From Streptomyces sp. V3I7 (GTDB lineage: Bacteria > Actinomycetota > Actinomycetes > Streptomycetales > Streptomycetaceae), in assembly GCF_030817495.1 (NCBI RefSeq), contig NZ_JAUSZK010000001.1, positions 5,249,001 to 5,313,000 of the forward strand: 64,000 bases of DNA, written 5' to 3'. Position 1 is the first letter of the stretch; each line of letters opens with the position of its first letter. Below, one piece after another: positions 44,575-52,581 of this stretch. Made by a program: the position numbers and the translations under genes. Below the pieces are notes generated by a model. It was not told the origin of the DNA, did no database searches, and worked only from the letters and a program-made list of their open reading frames with translations.

Positions 44575-45876
44575 TCATGAGCCGGAGGGGCTGGCGTGCG
44601 GGTGCCGGGCCAGGAGGCGCCGGGTGATGGCGAGCATGGTCCGGGTCTGCAGTGCGGTCTGCCGACGGACGGGCACCCAGCGGGCGCCGAACAAGTCCTC
44701 CAGCTCGTGGCACCACTCCCGCACCAGCCCGTCCAGGGCGGTGGCGACCGGGGCGAATGGTTCGCCCAGGGCCTGTCGCATCATGGCTGCGGCGCGCAGT
44801 GGGATGCGCCCGGCGGCGATGCGCAGGGAGGCGGCGTTGCCCCTGGTGGTGGCCAGCCCGAAGCCGTCCGGGCTCTCCTCCCCGTGGGTTTTCCACGTGT
44901 CCACCACCCCTGGGCAGATGTCGAGCAGCTCCCGGGCGGCTGTGAAGAGCGCTCGATGCGACTCCTCTTGCGGTGGTTGCCTCTCGGCGGCGTCGAGAAC
45001 CGCCTCGACCTGTGCGGCCCGCCCGAGCAGTATCTCGCTCGCCCACGCGATCTCCTGGTCCGGTCGTTCGACGGGCCGTGGATCGCTGACCTCGTCCACG
45101 GCCCAGAAGGGCGCTTCGAGGACGGCGGAGACGGTGCCGTGCCGCATGGCGTACATCCAGGTCGCCTGGGAGGTGAAGCCGGACGGGTCCCGTTCCTCGC
45201 CGGTGCTGTCGGCGGGCAGGATCAGCACGCCGGGGCTGTCCACGACCCACCCCATGCCGTCGAACGGCCGGTGTTCCAGGGGGATGTGGAGGTCGGCGGC
45301 CACGGTCCGGTACGTCTCGGCCAGTCCCTGGACGTCCTGCGTCAACTGCATGAAGGATCCACCGACTTCGACCCCGTGCAACGAGAACTGTGCGACGGGA
45401 CGGAGTTCGTCGATGAGCCGGATGAGGGCCGCCGACTCGGGCATCGGGGACCGCGGGTCGCCCTCGACGGGCGGGAATTCGGGATGACTGGCGAACGCGG
45501 GGCGGTAGAAACCCCGGTAGTACGTCCCGACGGATGGCGGCGCCTCGCTCATCCATCTCTCGGCGATGGCTGTGCCGTCGGGGTCGAGACAGATCAGGAA
45601 GTGCCAGGCGCAGTCCAGTGCGTCGAGGACGTCCGGACGGTGCGCCAGTTCTTCGGCCAGGCGTAGCGCGGACGTCCCGCCGACCAGCTCGTTGGCGTGG
45701 GCTCCGGCGACGGTGAGTACCTGATGGGACCCCTGCCCGGCCGACAGCAGCCACAGGGGCCGGCCGGCGCGCGAGACCCCGACTTCACGCAGGCGCAGGA
45801 GGCCGGGGTGGGCGGCGACCATCGCCTGAGCGTCGCGCGTCAGCCCAGCCAGGGTGAGGTACGGGGTCCCGCGCAT
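44575..45876 (-). CDS. M14-family zinc carboxypeptidase
   Basis: A 433-aa metallopeptidase of the carboxypeptidase A/T type without signal peptide, so cytoplasmic. Zinc ligands are His60 and Glu63 (AGAHANELVGG) and His167 (FSLHGVEVGGS); the catalytic Glu254 is in AVLEAPFW. The N-terminal 50 residues are a small pro-like or cap region; the C-terminal 130 residues are helical and family-unassigned. The ATG at 45876 follows GGAGG of CCGGAGGCCGGC, which lies in the 12-base gap after the stop of a 24-codon gene. The tight arrangement suggests that the peptide is its substrate or partner. Confidence 0.9.
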   Translation of the reverse strand: MRGTPYLTLAGLTRDAQAMVAAHPGLLRLREVGVSRAGRPLWLLSAGQGSHQVLTVAGAHANELVGGTSALRLAEELAHRPDVLDALDCAWHFLICLDPDGTAIAERWMSEAPPSVGTYYRGFYRPAFASHPEFPPVEGDPRSPMPESAALIRLIDELRPVAQFSLHGVEVGGSFMQLTQDVQGLAETYRTVAADLHIPLEHRPFDGMGWVVDSPGVLILPADSTGEERDPSGFTSQATWMYAMRHGTVSAVLEAPFWAVDEVSDPRPVERPDQEIAWASEILLGRAAQVEAVLDAAERQPPQEESHRALFTAARELLDICPGVVDTWKTHGEESPDGFGLATTRGNAASLRIAAGRIPLRAAAMMRQALGEPFAPVATALDGLVREWCHELEDLFGARWVPVRRQTALQTRTMLAITRRLLARHPHASPSGS

Positions 45877-45888
45877 GCCGGCCTCCGG

Positions 45889-45963
45889 TCAGGATCCGGC
45901 GGAGTTGCTGTCGCCCGTGGTCTCCTTCTTGTCCAGCGGGCGGATCACGATCTTGGTGGCCAT
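45889..45963 (-). CDS. 24-residue peptide, putative precursor
   Basis: A short gene reading MATKIVIRPLDKKETTGD then a Ser/Asn/Gly/Ala tail, 24 residues, ending TGA. It has its own good ribosome site (CGGAGTCGAT) just before the ATG, and its stop lies 12 bases before the M14 carboxypeptidase ATG, same strand. The N-terminal part is basic and hydrophobic, like a short leader; the C-terminal KETTGDSNSAGS is small and polar with no Cys, so it is not a lanthipeptide or thiopeptide core. A longer 60-codon reading starts at a TTG and is less likely. Unknown peptide, possibly trimmed from the C-terminus by the M14 enzyme. Confidence 0.65.
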   Translation of the reverse strand: MATKIVIRPLDKKETTGDSNSAGS

Positions 45964-46065
45964 ATCGACTCCGTTCTTCGCAAGCGACTGTGCGGGAAGG
46001 GATGTTGACCGTTCTGGCGCGATCACTGACCGCGTCTCGTCAAGACTCGATATGCCGGGGCGAGG

Positions 46066-46071
46066 TGTCAA
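46066..46071 (-). promoter_or_regulatory. -35-like box upstream of the peptide gene
   Basis: TTGACA on the minus strand lies about 105 bases before the peptide ATG at 45963, and a second TTGACG is 22 bases nearer. No convincing -10 follows either at normal spacing, so the promoter is only suggested. Confidence 0.3.
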
Positions 46072-46092
46072 GGGTGCGTTCCCGCGCAGCGT

Positions 46093-47559
46093 CTACCGGA
46101 GCCGGCGCAGCCCTTCCCAAACCCCCCGCTCCATCCCTCGGGGGTCACCCACCGGCCCGGAGTCGGGCTCCTCTCCGGACCCGAAGACCATCGTGGTGCG
46201 GCCGATCGGTTCGTAGGGTGGCCAGCCCGGGGCGCCCGTCTTCGCGAACGCGACCCACGCGGTGTGCATCGCGTCGGCCAGGGGCTGCGGAGGGCGGGGG
46301 CCCAGCAGTGGGGCGTACGACGGGTCGTCCAGGCGGTCGAAGACGAAGGGGAGTTCCAGGGCGTGGCAGGCGCCCAGGCTCTCCTTGAACTGGGGGGAGC
46401 GCCAGGCGAATTCGTAGAGGTGGGAGCCCGGGACGGACTCCGCCAGGCGGACGGCCGGGATGCGGTAGAACCAGTCCGTCGCCACCGCGGCCAGGAGGTC
46501 GCCCGGGGATGCGTTGGGGCGGGTGGCGCGGTAGACCGGGAGGGTCTGGTCCGGGTCGGCGCCGTAGGCCGAGGTGAGGGCGTCGAGGTGCGGCTCCGTC
46601 ACCGTCTCCAGGCGGTCCGTCGGGACCAGGAACAGGCGGTACTCCTCGCGGTTCGTGCCGATCAGGAGGCCTACGTCGCCATGGGGGGTGGGGAGGGTCT
46701 CGGCCACCGGTTCGAACGGCATCATGTTGAGGACCGCTTCGCCCCACAGGGCCGGGTCCGGACGGGCGGCCACCTCGGCGCGCAACTCCGCCTGAGCAAC
46801 GATGAGTTCGGTGAGGGGGACGGCCGCGAAGGCTTCCCGTGTCGGGTCTGTGCCCAGCTTCGCCGCCAGGTGCGACGTGATCAGGGACGCCGAGGCCGGG
46901 CGCAGGAAGTGGTGGCACGCGCCGCTCTGGAGGATGGCGCGGTGGAACAGGCCGGGGGCCAGGTTCAGCGACAGCAGGGCGCCGATGCTCATCGCCCCCG
47001 CCGACTCGCCGAAGACCGTCACCTGATCCGGATCGCCGCCGAACGAAGAGATGTTGGCGGCGATCCAGCGCAGGGCGGCCACCTGGTCGAGGAGACCGCG
47101 GTTGTCGGGGACACCGGGCAGGTGGAGGAAACCGTCCGCGCCCAGACGGTAGTTGAGGGTCACGCACACGACCCCGTCGCGGGCGAACGTGCTGCCGTCG
47201 TACGCCGAGGCCGAACCGGAGCCGTTGGTGAACGCGCCGCCGTGCAGCCACACCATGACCGGCAGGCCCGCACCGGGCTCCGGTGACGGCGTCCAGATGT
47301 TGAGGTTGAGGCAGTCCTCGCCCGGGTTGTCGTCCTCCGGGATCAGGGTGTCGAAGGGCGGGGCGTACGGGGCGTGGGGCACCGTCGGGCCGTACGACGT
47401 GGCGTCGCGGACGCCCGGCCAGGGCTCCGGCGGGCTCGGGGCCTGGAAGCGGCGGGGTCCGAAGGGCGGGGCGGCGTACGGGACGCCCAGGAAGGACGTC
47501 ACGCCGTCCGGGGCAGTGCTGCCCCGGACGGCGCCCTGCTCGGTCGTGCACACCGTCAT
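46093..47559 (-). CDS. type B carboxylesterase
   Basis: A 488-aa esterase of the carboxylesterase/lipase family: LHGGAFTNGSGS (oxyanion hole), catalytic Ser in TVFGESAGAMSIG, acid in LLIGTNREEY and His in SLGACHALELPFVF. EDCLNLNIWTP and the other family marks are present. No signal peptide. The ATG at 47559 overlaps the stop of the upstream alpha/beta hydrolase gene (ATGA), so the two are coupled. Substrate unknown. Confidence 0.9.
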   Translation of the reverse strand: MTVCTTEQGAVRGSTAPDGVTSFLGVPYAAPPFGPRRFQAPSPPEPWPGVRDATSYGPTVPHAPYAPPFDTLIPEDDNPGEDCLNLNIWTPSPEPGAGLPVMVWLHGGAFTNGSGSASAYDGSTFARDGVVCVTLNYRLGADGFLHLPGVPDNRGLLDQVAALRWIAANISSFGGDPDQVTVFGESAGAMSIGALLSLNLAPGLFHRAILQSGACHHFLRPASASLITSHLAAKLGTDPTREAFAAVPLTELIVAQAELRAEVAARPDPALWGEAVLNMMPFEPVAETLPTPHGDVGLLIGTNREEYRLFLVPTDRLETVTEPHLDALTSAYGADPDQTLPVYRATRPNASPGDLLAAVATDWFYRIPAVRLAESVPGSHLYEFAWRSPQFKESLGACHALELPFVFDRLDDPSYAPLLGPRPPQPLADAMHTAWVAFAKTGAPGWPPYEPIGRTTMVFGSGEEPDSGPVGDPRGMERGVWEGLRRLR

Positions 47560-48611
47560 GCGGAGCCGACCTCCAGGACCTCCAGCAGCGCCGCCGTGAA
47601 CTCCTCCGGGCGCTCCAGATGCACCGCGTGTCCGGCGTCGGGCACGGCCACCTCGCGTACCCAACCACCCTCCGCCGCATAGCGGTTCAGTACGTCGCGC
47701 GTCTGGGCCACCATCGGCTGCGCCGGGGTCCCGTCCCAGCCCGGCACCGCACCGATCGCGCCCAGGTGAGCCAGGTCGAACAGCGAGGTGTCCGACACGA
47801 TGACGTCGTCCTCGCCGCGGATCCACAGCACTGGTGGCTTGGGGGCGATCAGGTGCAGGTCGTCCAGATGGAAGTGGAGGGGAGAAAGGGAGTTGAGGAC
47901 TCCGCGCGTCCCGGGTGCGACGCCCGGCCACGTCTCGGACGTCGTGCTGTCGCCTGGGTAGTGGTCGTCGCCGGTGCGAGTGGTGAGCATCGAGTCGACG
48001 TACGCCTCCTCGTCCCCGGGTTCGGGCCGCCACGGCGGCTTGACGTAGCAACTCACCATGACGGAGCGGGGGGAGAGCGGGGAGTCCGCGCCACGATCGC
48101 CCTGGGCGAGGCGGGTGACGAACTCCGGGTTGGCCGTCGCGCCGCCCGAGCCGACGCCGTCCGCGGAGTTGAGGGTGCCCTCCACGCCGTGTGTACCGCC
48201 GAAGCCGTACGGGGAGACCGGGTTGACCAGGGTCGCGGAGCGCACGGCGGCCGGACGGTCGCGCAGGTACTGCAGGACCACGCCGCCGCCCATGGACCAG
48301 CCCACCAGATGCGCCCGCTCGATGCCGAGGGCCCTCAGCAGGGCGGCGAGGTCGTCGGCGTGGTCGCGCAGGCCGCGGGTCGCGTCGATCGGGAGCGGCT
48401 CCGTGCCGCCGAAGCCGCGCAGGTCCGGCGCGAGGGGGCGGTAGCGGTCGGGGAGCCGGCGCAGGGTGCGGTCCCAGAACGCGGCGGAGGAGACGTTGCC
48501 GTGGACGAACACGACCGGCTCGCCGTCGTCCCGTATCTCGCTGAGCTGCACGGTAAGACGGTCGGTGGGCACGCGGCGGGTGCGGGGGTCACGGAGGTCG
48601 CGGTGGGTCAT
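47556..48611 (-). CDS. alpha/beta hydrolase
   Basis: A 351-aa cytoplasmic hydrolase: VVFVHGNVSSAAFWD (oxyanion loop), nucleophile elbow LVGWSMGGGVVLQ, acid in VLWIRGEDDVIVSD and His in PDAGHAVHLERPEEF. Family members include esterases and dehalogenases. It is the first of a two-gene coupled unit with the carboxylesterase. The lipase gene ends just 21 bases beyond its start codon, upstream on the same strand. Confidence 0.88.
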   Translation of the reverse strand: MTHRDLRDPRTRRVPTDRLTVQLSEIRDDGEPVVFVHGNVSSAAFWDRTLRRLPDRYRPLAPDLRGFGGTEPLPIDATRGLRDHADDLAALLRALGIERAHLVGWSMGGGVVLQYLRDRPAAVRSATLVNPVSPYGFGGTHGVEGTLNSADGVGSGGATANPEFVTRLAQGDRGADSPLSPRSVMVSCYVKPPWRPEPGDEEAYVDSMLTTRTGDDHYPGDSTTSETWPGVAPGTRGVLNSLSPLHFHLDDLHLIAPKPPVLWIRGEDDVIVSDTSLFDLAHLGAIGAVPGWDGTPAQPMVAQTRDVLNRYAAEGGWVREVAVPDAGHAVHLERPEEFTAALLEVLEVGSA

Positions 48612-48632
48612 CTGTGCGGTCCCTTGGGAGAG

Positions 48633-49961
48633 TTACGAGAGCCAGGCGGCGATCTGGGTGGCGGCCGAGCTGTTCCAGCCCAGCTCCAGGTGGTTGGCGC
48701 CGGCGACGGTGGCGGTGCCGCCGACCGTGGGGATGCCGGTGGTGTCGAGCGCGCTGGCGATGAAGACCACACCGTCGCTGGGGCCGCGGTTCTCGTTGAA
48801 GATCCCGAGCACGTCGGGCGACCCGCCGGCCAGCAGGTAGGTGGTGACGGAGGCCGGAACTCCCGCGTTGTGCAGTGGAGTTATCAGGGAGCCCGCGTCG
48901 ATGGCGGCCTGGATGCCGGTGCCCGCGGTGTAGTAGCCCTGGCCGCCGTAGTACGTCGTGTACCAGTCCTGCGCGGAGCTGTCGACGCCGTACGTGCCGT
49001 CCCAGCGGGCCAGCATCTGCCGCTGGCCGGGGTAGTTGTCGTACCCGCCGGAGGGCGTCATCGAGAACTCGGGGTGCGCGGTGTAGAGGCCGTAGCAGGT
49101 CATGTGCGAGTGCGGGGACGGGGCGTTGACCGTCCCGCCGCACTCCGGCCAGATGGAGAAGTCGTGCGCCCAGCCGTGTGCGTAGGGGTAGTCGTAGCCG
49201 CCGTTCGGCCCGCCGACGGTGATCAGCCTGCGGACGTCACCGGCGTACGCCCGGCCCCAACTCGGCTTCAGCGACGAGACGTACGCCCGTGTCGACATCT
49301 CGCCCTTGCTCCAGCCGACGAGGTCGACCTTGGTGACACCGAGCTTCGCCTTGATGGCGGCGACGGCGTCGCCGACGATCTGCGCCTGCATCAGGTTGTC
49401 GCCCTGCTTGTGCGCGAAACCGACGGCGAAGACGCGGTGCCCGCGCCCGGACAGGTACTGCATCAGCCCGGTGGACGGGCAGGACGCGGCGCCGCAGCCG
49501 TAGCCGCCCGCCTCGCCCGGGTTGGCCCAGGCGCGGTCGGCGTTGTCGTTGGCGCCGTGGACCAGCAGTACCGGCGTGGTCTTGGCGCCGGTGTTCCAGC
49601 CGGGCGCCGAGTAGAGCAGGAAGCGGCCGGAGTACGGGCGGGCGACACCGCCGAAGTACGTCACGCGCTTGCCGTCCTGGTCACCGCGGCCGTCCGGCGG
49701 GAAGCCCTCGGTGCGGAAACCCGTGGTGGTGTCCAGGTAACGCTCCACGCGCTCCCAGCCGCCTGTGACCGTGCCGGCTCCGTAGCTCGCCTCCAGGGTC
49801 AGGTACGACGGCAGCGTCGCGGCGGACGCGGTGCCGCCCGCCGCCGGCACCCCCGCCACCAGCGCCAGCAGAACGGCGAGCAGCAGTCGCCAACGGCCCG
49901 CAGTGCTTCGGCGTCCGTACGAGCTTCGGCGTCCGTACGAGCTTCGACGTGCGTACGGCAT
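48633..49961 (-). CDS. secreted lipase/esterase (alpha/beta hydrolase)
   Basis: A 442-aa exported enzyme: long basic n-region made of RRSSYG repeats, then a hydrophobic signal core (LLLAVLLALVAGVPAAGG). PVLLVHGANDNADRAW is the oxyanion region, VDLVGWSKGEMSTRAY holds the nucleophile, the acid is in DVLGIFNENRGPSDG or nearby and His in VAGANHLELGW. The form GWSKGE is unlike the classic GxSxG lipase elbow (GHSxG), as in streptomycete PHB/lipase-class proteins. It may cleave lipids or polyesters outside the cell. Confidence 0.85.
   Translation of the reverse strand: MPYARRSSYGRRSSYGRRSTAGRWRLLLAVLLALVAGVPAAGGTASAATLPSYLTLEASYGAGTVTGGWERVERYLDTTTGFRTEGFPPDGRGDQDGKRVTYFGGVARPYSGRFLLYSAPGWNTGAKTTPVLLVHGANDNADRAWANPGEAGGYGCGAASCPSTGLMQYLSGRGHRVFAVGFAHKQGDNLMQAQIVGDAVAAIKAKLGVTKVDLVGWSKGEMSTRAYVSSLKPSWGRAYAGDVRRLITVGGPNGGYDYPYAHGWAHDFSIWPECGGTVNAPSPHSHMTCYGLYTAHPEFSMTPSGGYDNYPGQRQMLARWDGTYGVDSSAQDWYTTYYGGQGYYTAGTGIQAAIDAGSLITPLHNAGVPASVTTYLLAGGSPDVLGIFNENRGPSDGVVFIASALDTTGIPTVGGTATVAGANHLELGWNSSAATQIAAWLS
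49908..49949. repeat. 18-nt tandem repeat in the lipase signal n-region
   Basis: A unit like GTCCGTACGAGCTTCGGC occurs twice with a degenerate third copy close to the start codon, giving RRSSYG-RRSSYG-RRST. The period keeps the frame, so the signal n-region can vary in length. Confidence 0.7.
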
Positions 49962-50122
49962 GTCCTGGCCCCCCCTTGTCCGCACCCTGGTGTCACGCCC
50001 ATCGCGCGGCCCACAGGCTAGGCAAGCGGCGCGCGGGAGGGCATGTGTGCGGGCCCCATAAGGGAGGGCGTTCGTATGGGGCGGAGCCCTTGGTGGCGTC
50101 CTGGCTGTTGGACACAAACGAC

Positions 50123-50157
50123 GGCGGGGTCGGTCCGCACTCCGGACCGACCCCGCC
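50123..50157. terminator. hairpin terminator after the APC permease
   Basis: A perfect 15-bp inverted repeat, GGCGGGGTCGGTCCG (50123-50137) and its complement (50143-50157), loop CACTC, 27 bases past the permease stop. Confidence 0.85.
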
Positions 50158-50183
50158 GCCACGCCTTGCGCAGACCCGCCCGA

Positions 50184-51566
50184 TCAGGCCGTCTGCCGCT
50201 TGCGGGCCCCCATCACGGCGAAGACGATGACGCCGGCGAAGAGGAACAGCACGCCCTGGTACACCGCCGCGTAGCCGGAGCCGGCGATGAGCCACATCGA
50301 GAAGCCGGCCGCGATCGCGGCGATCACGGAGTCCCGTACCAGCCGGGCCGGGACGACCTTGTCGCGGCGCCCCGAGACGAGGTGGAAGATCTGCGCGGCG
50401 GCGGCCAGCAGGTACGGCACGGTCGCGGTGAACGTGGTGATCAGGATCAGCGACTCGAAGACCTTGCCCGAGCCCGACATGTAGTTGTAGACGGTGAGCA
50501 GCGAGGCGAGGACGGTGGTGACGAGCACACCGAGGGTCGGCACACCGCGCTTGCGACGCGCGAACGCGGCGGGGAACAGACCGTCCTGAGCGGCGGCGTA
50601 CGGCGTCTGGGCGCTCAGCAGCGTCCAGCCGTTCAGGCAGCCGACCATCGACACGAGCGCGGCGACCGCGACGGCCCAGCCGCCCCAGGTGCCGCCGAAC
50701 ATCGCGTTCACGGCGTCCGAGAAGGGCGCGGTGGACTTCACCAGGTGCGAGTGCGAGACCGTGCCGAAGACGGAGAGCGTGCCCAGCAGGTAGACGACCG
50801 CGGCGCCCGCGGTGCCGATGACCGTGGCGCGGCCCACGTTGCGCCGGGGGTCCTTGACCTCGCCCGCGCTGACGGCGGCGGACTCCACACCGAGGTAGGA
50901 GAAGAGCAGCAGTGCGGCGGAGGCGGACACCGCGCCGATCGTGCTGCCGCCGCCCGGGTGGAACGGTCCGAGCTTGTGCGGGTCGAAGAAGAACAGGCCG
51001 CCGATCGCGACGAGCAGCAGCGGCGCGAACTTCAGCACCGTCGAGACGAGCTGTACGGCGCCCACGTAGCGGGTGCCGGCGAAGTTGGAGATCGCGGGCA
51101 GCCACAGGATGACGAGCGCGGCCAGGCAGGCGGTCCAGTGGCTGTGGTTCACCGGGAACAGCACGTCGAGGTAGCCGACGGCGGCGACGGCGAGCGCCGC
51201 GTTCGACACCCAGGTGGTGATCCAGTACGACCATGCCGTGAGGAAGCCGGCGAAGTCGCCGAAGGCCTCACGGGCGTAGACGTACGGGCCGCCGGTGCGC
51301 GGGTTGCGCTCGGCGAGCCGGCCGAAGACCAGGGCGAGCGCTATCGCGCCGACCGTCAGCACCCCGAAGGCGACGAGGCTGAGCGTGCCGTACGGGGCGA
51401 CGGAGGCGGGGAGCAGGAAGATGCCGCCGCCGATGATGTTGCCCATGACCAGGGCCGTGGCAACGGGCAGCCCGAAGCGGCGGGCGTGCTTGCTGGTGCT
51501 GCCGGCGGGGGCCTCGGGGGTCTCCTGAGGGGCCGGAGCCGACTCGACGGTCCCGGTGACGTGCAT
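50184..51566 (-). CDS. APC-superfamily amino acid permease
   Basis: A 460-aa transporter with about 12 helices. GNIIGGGIFLLPASVAPYG in helix 1 is the APC substrate-binding segment; ERNPRTGGPYVYAREAFGDFAGF and LGVESAAVSAGEVKDPRRNVGRA are family loops. Possible substrates are amino acids, putrescine or a related compound; nothing nearby decides. The ATG at 51566 (MHVTGTVESAP) follows GAGGAGAGG with a rather long spacing. A 12-bp palindrome lies 61 bases upstream. Confidence 0.9.
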   Translation of the reverse strand: MHVTGTVESAPAPQETPEAPAGSTSKHARRFGLPVATALVMGNIIGGGIFLLPASVAPYGTLSLVAFGVLTVGAIALALVFGRLAERNPRTGGPYVYAREAFGDFAGFLTAWSYWITTWVSNAALAVAAVGYLDVLFPVNHSHWTACLAALVILWLPAISNFAGTRYVGAVQLVSTVLKFAPLLLVAIGGLFFFDPHKLGPFHPGGGSTIGAVSASAALLLFSYLGVESAAVSAGEVKDPRRNVGRATVIGTAGAAVVYLLGTLSVFGTVSHSHLVKSTAPFSDAVNAMFGGTWGGWAVAVAALVSMVGCLNGWTLLSAQTPYAAAQDGLFPAAFARRKRGVPTLGVLVTTVLASLLTVYNYMSGSGKVFESLILITTFTATVPYLLAAAAQIFHLVSGRRDKVVPARLVRDSVIAAIAAGFSMWLIAGSGYAAVYQGVLFLFAGVIVFAVMGARKRQTA

Positions 51567-51626
51567 GGGGTGGTGCGCCTCTCCTCGAACGGATGTACCC
51601 GGGATCGCCGGGACGGCGCCCATGGT

Positions 51627-51638
51627 CGGGCATGCCCG
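51627..51638. promoter_or_regulatory. palindromic operator candidate for the permease
   Basis: CGGGCATGCCCG is a perfect 12-bp palindrome about 61 bases before the permease ATG. Confidence 0.35.
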
Positions 51639-52370
51639 GACCTCGCACCAAATCACACGGTTTTGTCCTGTGCGGCCGGGTCCCCGACCGTAAAAGGTGC
51701 GCCGGTGAGGGGTCTGGACCGGGAATCGTACGGAGGGGTGCCGAGGGGCGTTTGCGGTGGTCAGGGGCTTGTGAGGGGTGGGGTGGGGTGCGGCGGGGCG
51801 TCGGCGCGGGGCTGTCCCCCGCCGGGCCGTCGGGCGCCGGGCGCCCGGGCTCCCGGGCCCCTCCCCGGTCTGCCTGCCGGCCGCTGTGGCGGGGAGCAGG
51901 CACGGAAGTGGACCTGCCTCCGACGCCCGGACGTCGTCCCGGCCTTTCGCATCGCCATCCATCTACGCGTCGCGTGCCCCCGGCGGACTGCTCCGCTTCC
52001 GCGACCGCTCGGTTTCTTTCGGCCGCCTGACGCGGCCGGGCCGCCCCGATCCCCTCTACCTCGCCCGACTGCCCCAACCACCCCCGGCTTCCCAGCCGCT
52101 CGACAGCCTCAACCGCCTCAGCCAGCCTCGCCTGCCCGGAGCGCACCGCGCCCGCCCGCAGGCACCGCCCTGCCCGGAGGGCCCCGCGCCCAGCCCGGAG
52201 GGCACCGCCCCCGCCTGTCCAGCCCAAAGCACACCGCCTTCGCCCGGAGGGCACCCCGCCCGGCCCGGAGGGCGCCACCCTCGCCCGGAGCACACCGCCC
52301 CCGCCCGGAGGCCACCACGCCCAGCCCGGAGGGGCACCCACCCCCGCCCAGAGCGCACCACGCCCAGCCC

Positions 52371-52465
52371 ACACCGCACCGCCCCCGCCCCGAGCGCACC
52401 GCACCGCCCCCGCCCCGAGCACACCGCACCGCCCCCGCCCCGAGCACACCGCCCCCGCCCGGAGG
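52371..52465. repeat. 25-nt C-rich tandem repeats
   Basis: The unit CACCGCACCGCCCCCGCCCC plus CGAGC recurs with an exact 25-base period from 52371, 52396, 52421 and 52446 (the last copy lacks five bases). Degenerate related units continue leftward to about 52140. The period is not a multiple of three, which argues against coding. Confidence 0.85.
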
Positions 52466-52489
52466 GCCCCGGCTTCCGCTTTTACCTTT

Positions 52490-52511
52490 GTTCACTGGAA
52501 GTTGACGGGGT
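52490..52511 (+). promoter_or_regulatory. possible PHO box (PhoP direct repeats)
   Basis: GTTCACTGGAA is followed at once by GTTGACGGGGT: two 11-base direct-repeat units beginning GTTCAC/GTTGAC, close to the GTTCACC unit of Streptomyces PhoP sites. It lies 71 bases before the GTG of a secreted phosphatase-type gene, a sensible target for phosphate control. Confidence 0.45.
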
Positions 52512-52581
52512 GACGCGCGTAGTCCGGGCTTCCGGTGTGAAGACTTCTGGGGTCGGTTTCGGATGGCTACTGGAGGATGCA

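Larger units (their letters stand above)
51567..52581. other. 1-kb non-coding gap between permease and secreted phosphatase
   Basis: No credible gene lies here: long frames are open in several registers only because the sequence is so GC-rich and repetitive. From left to right it holds the permease promoter side with the palindrome at 51627, a mixed stretch with AT-richer patches (51640-51700, 51955-52020), a C-rich degenerate repeat zone (about 52140-52370) passing into 25-nt repeats (52371-52465), and the putative PHO box and ribosome site of the next gene. Confidence 0.7.

Noticed and set aside
45889..46071. 60-codon form of the small peptide
   Set aside because: It would start at TTG without a ribosome site, whereas the internal ATG at 45963 has a good one.
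52371..52465. Possible CRISPR array
   Set aside because: The 25-nt units are head-to-tail with no unique spacers and no cas genes are present.
51778..52581. N-terminal extension of the secreted phosphatase by 268 codons
   Set aside because: It is Pro/Arg-rich and encoded by a 25-nt repeat whose period is not a multiple of three; the GTG at 52582 has a ribosome site and signal peptide.
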